DNA of 10,504 nt. It comes from Accumulibacter sp. (GTDB lineage Bacteria; Pseudomonadota; Gammaproteobacteria; Burkholderiales; Rhodocyclaceae). The DNA is taken from contig JAIRZC010000116.1 of assembly GCA_031267455.1 (NCBI GenBank), forward strand, positions 1 to 10,504, read 5' to 3'. Below the pieces are notes generated by a model. It was not told the origin of the DNA and searched no databases. It saw nothing but the letters and a program-made list of their open reading frames with translations. Below are positions 6,788 to 10,504 of this stretch, in pieces. The position numbers and the translations under genes are program-made. How positions within the stretch are numbered: position 1 is the stretch's first letter; each line of letters begins with the position of its first letter.

Positions 6788-6973
6788 TTTTCCCTGGACG
6801 CGCGGCGCGCTCCCGAACGCGCAAGAGACTCCGGGAATCCGCGTTCCTGCTTCACCCGGAAACCTCCCACGCGCATCGGACGTCCTCCTGGTAAAACGCT
6901 CGTTCCCTCGATTCGGGGTAAACTGCCGGTTTTTCCAAAGCCGCTTTTCCGGCAAATTTTCAAGTATGGAAGC

Positions 6974-9280
6974 ATGAACGAATCTCTCGATCTCTTTGAC
7001 GACGCGCCGCCTCCTCAGGAAGAAGAGGCTTCGGACAGTATCCTCCTGCACGAATCGGCCGCGCGCGACTATCTCGAATACGCGATCGCCGTCGTCAAGG
7101 GGCGCGCGCTTCCGGATGTCCGCGACGGGCAAAAACCCGTACAGCGCCGCGTGCTTTACGCGATGCGCGAACTCGGCCTCACGGCGGGCGCAAAACCCGT
7201 GAAATCCGCGCGCGTCGTCGGCGACGTCATCGGGAAATTCCACCCCCACGGCGACGTGTCGGCCTACGACGCGATGGTACGGATAGCGCAGGATTTTTCC
7301 CTGCGCTATCCGCTTGTCGATGGCCAGGGAAATTTCGGCTCGCGGGACGGCGACAGCGCGGCGGCGATGCGCTATACCGAGGCGCGTCTGATGCCGATCG
7401 CCGAACTTTTGCTCGGTGAAATCGACGAAGGCGCCGTCGATTTTCAGTCCAATTACGATGGCGCGTTCAACGAGCCGGTTTTTCTTCCCGCGCGCCTGCC
7501 CTTTTCGCTCCTGAACGGCGCGTCGGGAATCGCCGTCGGCATGGCGACCGAAATCCCGCCGCATAACCTCGGCGAAGTCGCGCGCGCCGCCGTAGCGTTG
7601 ATCGAAAATCCCCGCGTCTCCTCCGAAGAATTGCTCCGTTTCATTCCCGGCCCGGATTACCCCGGAGGCGGGCAGATCATTTCGGCCGCGGCCGAAATCG
7701 CCGCCGCCTACGAAACCGGGCGCGGCAGCCTGCGCGTCCGCGCGCGCTACCTCTTTGAGGAAATGGCGCGCGGCGCCTGGCAACTCGTCGTCAGCGCGCT
7801 ACCGCCAGGAGTCTCGACCGCGCGCGTCCTTTCTGAGATCGGCGCGATCTTGAATCCCCAGCCTCGCTCCGGGAAAAAAAGCGTCGAGCAGCCCGCCGCG
7901 CAACTAAAAGCGCTTTTTATCTCGCAGGTCGAGCGCGCCCGAGACGAGTCCGACAAAGATGAAGATGTGCGCATCGTTTTCGAACCGCTCAACTCGCGGA
8001 TCGACCGCGACGAATTCGCCGCCCTGCTGCTCGCGCACACGAGCCTGGAAATCAACGTGCCGATCAACCTCGTCGCCGTCGGAATCGACGGCCGCCCCTG
8101 CCAGAAAACGTTGCGCGAAATGCTCGACGAGTGGTGCCGCTTCCGGATGGGAACGGTGCGCCGCCGCAGCGCGTACCGTCTCGCGCGCGTCGAGGATCGC
8201 ATCCACATCGATGAAGGCCGCCACATCGTCTTCTTGAACATCGACGAAGTCATTCGCATCATTCGCGCCTCGGACGATCCCAAACCGCGCCTGATCGAGC
8301 GCTTCGGGCTTTCCGCGCGCCAGGCCGACGACATCCTCGAAATCCGCCTGCGCCAGTTGGCGCGTCTCGAAGGGTTCCGGATCGAACAAGAACTCCAGAA
8401 GCTGCGCGCCGAAAAGGCCGAACTCGAAAAACTCCTCGCGAGCGATCCACGGCTGCGCCGGCTCGTCGTACGCGAAATCGAATCCGATGCGGCCCAATAC
8501 GGTGACGCGCGCCGAACGCTCATCGAGCCCGCGTCGACCATCACGCGCCAGGGGACCGCGACGGTCACGGACGAACCGGTGACGCTGATCGTCTCCGCCA
8601 AGGGCTGGGCGCGAGCGCGACAGGGGCACGGGATCAAGCTTTCCAACATCGCGTACAAGGACGGCGACTCACCGGGTTCGGCTTGGGAGTGCCGCTCGAT
8701 CGACGCGCTCGTGATCCTCTCGACCGAGGGACGCGCCTTTACCGTTCCGAGTGCCGCGCTGCCCGACGGCCGGGGGATGGGCGCGCCATTGGCGTCTTTC
8801 ATCGATCTTGGCGGCGGAAAAATCGCGCATGTCCTTGCCGGGAGACCCGAGGACGAATGGCTGGTCGCCAAATCTTCCGGCTACGGATTCATCTGCGCTT
8901 TCGGCGACTTGCTCTCGCGTCAAAAAAGCGGAAAAACCTTTCTTGCAATGGAGGACGGCGCTTTTATCCTGCCGCCTTCGCGCGTCGGCGGGAAAGACCA
9001 CGTCGCCGCGCTTTCCGGCGACGGTCGCTTGCTCGTCTTTCCGCTCGACCAGATGAAACGGCTTTCCGGCGGAAAGGGTGTGCGGATCATCGGCTTGAAA
9101 GAGGGTGAAACACTCGCGTCGGCCCTTGCCGTCAAGGGGGAATCGGTGCGCATTCGCGGAAGCTTTCGCAACCGGTCGAAAGAAACATCGTCCGGGACCA
9201 GGCACATTGGGCCGCGCGCACGCCGGGGCGCGACAATCGGCCCGATCGCAGACCCGGAAATCGCGGAAAAAGACGAGTAG
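6974..9280 (+). CDS. parC: DNA topoisomerase IV subunit A
   Basis: ParC is the DNA-cleaving subunit of topoisomerase IV (with ParE), which decatenates daughter chromosomes. It has 768 residues, a normal length. The breakage-reunion domain is complete: [20 protein letters not shown] (about 43-62), GKFHPHGD (87-94) and AMRYTEARL with the catalytic Tyr134 preceded by Arg133. A coiled-coil stretch around residues 465-485 matches the family connector. The C-terminal beta-pinwheel begins near residue 520 and uses degenerate blades (KSGKTFL, GGKGVRI), as in ParC and unlike GyrA with its intact GyrA box. The quinolone-determining region reads GDVSAYD where E. coli ParC has GDSACYE. The start follows a weak GGAA. 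The 186-bp gap before it holds a 6-bp inverted repeat (TGCCGG/CCGGCA, 6924-6954) and no gene. parE is not in the window. Confidence 0.95.
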   Translation: MNESLDLFDDAPPPQEEEASDSILLHESAARDYLEYAIAVVKGRALPDVRDGQKPVQRRVLYAMRELGLTAGAKPVKSARVVGDVIGKFHPHGDVSAYDAMVRIAQDFSLRYPLVDGQGNFGSRDGDSAAAMRYTEARLMPIAELLLGEIDEGAVDFQSNYDGAFNEPVFLPARLPFSLLNGASGIAVGMATEIPPHNLGEVARAAVALIENPRVSSEELLRFIPGPDYPGGGQIISAAAEIAAAYETGRGSLRVRARYLFEEMARGAWQLVVSALPPGVSTARVLSEIGAILNPQPRSGKKSVEQPAAQLKALFISQVERARDESDKDEDVRIVFEPLNSRIDRDEFAALLLAHTSLEINVPINLVAVGIDGRPCQKTLREMLDEWCRFRMGTVRRRSAYRLARVEDRIHIDEGRHIVFLNIDEVIRIIRASDDPKPRLIERFGLSARQADDILEIRLRQLARLEGFRIEQELQKLRAEKAELEKLLASDPRLRRLVVREIESDAAQYGDARRTLIEPASTITRQGTATVTDEPVTLIVSAKGWARARQGHGIKLSNIAYKDGDSPGSAWECRSIDALVILSTEGRAFTVPSAALPDGRGMGAPLASFIDLGGGKIAHVLAGRPEDEWLVAKSSGYGFICAFGDLLSRQKSGKTFLAMEDGAFILPPSRVGGKDHVAALSGDGRLLVFPLDQMKRLSGGKGVRIIGLKEGETLASALAVKGESVRIRGSFRNRSKETSSGTRHIGPRARRGATIGPIADPEIAEKDE

Positions 9281-9312
9281 AAAACGCGCGCGATCATCCG
9301 GAACAAACGGAA

Positions 9313-9954
9313 TTACTCGCGGCTTTTGAATTCGGGAAGCATTACCTTCAAGTACATGCCGAGTAATCGCAGACAAAAAGCAACGCCCATTCCGATCCAA
9401 CCCGCCGCGACGTGCCCGACACCGAGCACTTCCTGGAAGACGATGAAGGCGACCGCGCCGAAAAACGATGCGGCGGCGTAGAGATAGCCCGGCAGGAAGA
9501 CCAGCGGAACCATATTGCAGAAAATGTCGCGGACGACACCGCCGAAAGCCGCCGTCACGACGCCCATCATGACGGCGACAAACCAGGAGACACGCATGTC
9601 GAGCGCCGCCTGCGCGCCGACGACGGTAAAAATCGCGAGTCCGATCGCGTCGGGAATCACGAAAAGTCTCGCTGGAAGATAAACGGCGCGCGCGACGAAA
9701 AAGGTCAGGAAGGCGGCGAAAAACGCGGTGTAGAGGTAGGACGGATCGACGACCCAGAAGATCGGGCGGCTGAGCAGGAGGTCGCGCGCCGTCCCGCCGC
9801 CCAGCGCCGTCGCGAGCGCGACGACCGTCACGCCGACGATGTCCATTCGGCGCGCGCCGGATTCGAGCGTCCCCGAAACGGCGCTGACCGCGACCGCCGC
9901 AATCCCGGCCCAGTACATGAAGTCGCTCAGATTCGGGAAATTCAGCTCCGACAA
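9313..9954 (-). CDS. TRIC/UPF0126 (YicG-like) family membrane protein
   Basis: This 213-residue membrane protein belongs to the family once called UPF0126, now related to trimeric intracellular cation (TRIC) channels; bacterial members are proposed cation channels. The twofold internal repeat is plain: ALGGGTARDLLL (about 50-61) and AAFGGVVRDIFC (about 135-146), each followed by a proline and a tyrosine-containing segment (SYLYTAF, GYLYAAA). About seven hydrophobic helices fill the rest. The start is TTG at 9954, chosen because an AAGGAG Shine-Dalgarno (9964-9969) lies 9 nt upstream; the first in-frame ATG is 12 codons further in. It is convergent with parC, with 32 bp between the stops and no clear terminator there. 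Confidence 0.9.
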   Translation of the reverse strand: MSELNFPNLSDFMYWAGIAAVAVSAVSGTLESGARRMDIVGVTVVALATALGGGTARDLLLSRPIFWVVDPSYLYTAFFAAFLTFFVARAVYLPARLFVIPDAIGLAIFTVVGAQAALDMRVSWFVAVMMGVVTAAFGGVVRDIFCNMVPLVFLPGYLYAAASFFGAVAFIVFQEVLGVGHVAAGWIGMGVAFCLRLLGMYLKVMLPEFKSRE

Positions 9955-10356
9955 ATGAAAAAGCTCCTTGTCAAAATTGCCCTCCGTCCAGGGCGCGCCA
10001 TCGAGTCATTGCAACGAAACGAGACGAAATCGACGCTGCCTTGGCGATATCTGGATGAACGACGTGATGCAATCGCCGCTGAACGCGCTGCCCACGTCAC
10101 CCCCTGTGTCGATCAGCCAGAAGGAAACACGCGTGACGATGATCAACTACAGGGATTCCATGACCCTTCTCGAAGAATACACGAAGAACCGGTCCGAGGA
10201 AATCCAGAACGTCTGCCAGATGGATGTGGAACCTCGCCTGCCCAGGGATGGCGAAGTCGGGCGGGCTATTTCGAGAAGCTCCTTCGTATCCGTTCATGCA
10301 GGCAACCCACCGGACGACACAGGAAATCGCCGGCTCGAACCTGAAGCATATTTAGC
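9955..10356. other. About 400 bp without a convincing gene; probably contains the left end of an IS110 element
   Basis: The first ~20 bp are the leader of the minus-strand TRIC-family gene. Beyond that, several + strand frames are open but none is convincing. The best-looking is MINYRDSMTLLEEYTKNRSE starting at 10139; it loses protein character within 45 residues and has no good ribosome binding site. IS110-family elements lack terminal inverted repeats, so the boundary between host DNA and element cannot be placed from a single copy. In IS110-group elements the stretch before the recombinase encodes a bridge RNA. I see only minor hairpins here (for example GAAG-CTC-CTTC at 10274-10284), so a bridge RNA is an expectation, not an observation. 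Confidence 0.4.
9964..9969 (-). promoter_or_regulatory. Shine-Dalgarno that fixes a TTG start
   Basis: On the minus strand AAGGAG lies 9 nt upstream of TTG 9954. It is the strongest ribosome binding site of any complete gene here and supports the non-ATG start of the TRIC-family gene. Confidence 0.6.
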
Positions 10357-10504
10357 AAGAGGTACTCACTCGGAATCGATGTTTCCAAAGCCAAACTCGA
10401 CGGCTCTGTGTTGCTTGAACCGGAGACACTCAAACGCAAAACCAAAGTCGTTGCCAACTCGCGCGCGGGCATCGATGCGCTTCTGATGTGGTGTCGCAAG
10501 CAGG
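10357..10504 (+). mobile_element. IS110-family transposase, N-terminal part, runs off right edge; no start codon seen
   Basis: The + strand frame reads RYSLGIDVSKAKLDGSVL and then continues through KTKVVANSRAGIDALL to the window end. GIDVSKAKLD carries the first catalytic aspartate of the DEDD (RuvC-like) domain of IS110-family recombinases, and KTKVVAN plus AGIDALL fit the following strand and helix. The frame has an in-frame TGA at 10342-10344 and no ATG, GTG or TTG between that stop and the catalytic motif. Relatives as I remember them start with M-R-Y, which would place the start at 10357, where this sequence has AAG. So the copy may be inactive, may use an unusual start (ATA at 10348), or may carry a sequence error. 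Only about 48 residues are visible, so downstream integrity is unknown. Confidence 0.8.

Noticed and set aside
6796..6813. GC-rich imperfect hairpin just after the M48 stop as a terminator
   Set aside because: It contains a bulge and is followed by mixed sequence without a T-tract.
5558..7783. Very long minus-strand open frame (741 codons) across the M48 gene and the start of parC
   Set aside because: It lies opposite two confidently identified genes with intact motifs. Long antisense frames are expected in GC-rich DNA with biased third positions, and its sequence is arginine/glycine/alanine-rich with no recognisable domain.
7747..8871. Minus-strand open frame (374 codons) opposite parC
   Set aside because: It is serine/arginine-rich shadow sequence antisense to a complete parC, with no motif or ribosome binding site.
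9412..10344. + strand open frame (310 codons) opposite the TRIC-family gene
   Set aside because: The first half is antisense to the TRIC-family gene and is an Arg/Asp/Glu-rich shadow. The part beginning MKKLLVKIALRPGRA at 9955 looks briefly protein-like but overlaps the other gene's start signals and loses character further on.
10139..10486. Possible small gene beginning MINYRDSMTLLEEY
   Set aside because: The first ~40 residues look plausible, but there is no ribosome binding site and the frame continues through the out-of-frame transposase sequence. It is probably chance or a decayed remnant.
1..10504. tRNA, rRNA or CRISPR arrays
   Set aside because: I looked for clover-leaf patterns, rRNA-like segments and regularly spaced repeats and saw none.

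Overview
The window is a GC-rich bacterial chromosome segment. The UvrD and ParC proteins closely resemble betaproteobacterial versions as I remember them, so I favour Betaproteobacteria or a near relative; the order or genus cannot be read from this stretch. Most genes are housekeeping or membrane genes on the + strand. At the right end there is one minus-strand membrane gene, followed by the start of an insertion sequence.

Layout from left to right. Positions 1-199 (minus) hold the 5' part of an unrecognised gene that runs off the left edge. It has a strong ribosome binding site but needs a frame change near 104-116 to stay open. Positions 401-727 (+) encode a 108-residue hypothetical protein. 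Positions 969-3278 encode a full-length UvrD/PcrA-type helicase with its C-terminal Tudor-like tail. A small orphan ParA-type ATPase follows at 3325-3948. A well-formed sigma70-type promoter (3973-4001) then drives an unusual locus. A J-domain-like leader module is present twice in tandem: the first copy (4033 onward) is broken by a one-base deletion, and the second is fused to a multi-pass DUF898/YjgN membrane protein (4287-5717). Two bases later a membrane-anchored M48 zinc metallopeptidase starts (5720-6787). Topoisomerase IV subunit A (parC) occupies 6974-9280, and a convergent TRIC/UPF0126 family membrane protein occupies 9313-9954 (minus).

From 9955 to about 10356 there is no convincing gene. 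At 10357-10504 the N-terminus of an IS110-family transposase begins and runs off the right edge. Its expected ATG appears to be AAG. The region upstream is where an IS110-group element would carry its left end and bridge RNA, but I could not resolve either.

How the genes work together: UvrD, ParA and ParC concern DNA repair, partitioning and decatenation, but nothing shows that they are co-regulated. The J-like/DUF898 protein and the M48 peptidase are the only clear functional pair, being nearly overlapping and both membrane-bound. They look like a small envelope quality-control or proteolysis module. Most interesting are the degenerate tandem J-like module, a QRDR substitution in ParC, the frame-disrupted left-edge gene and the start-less IS110 transposase.
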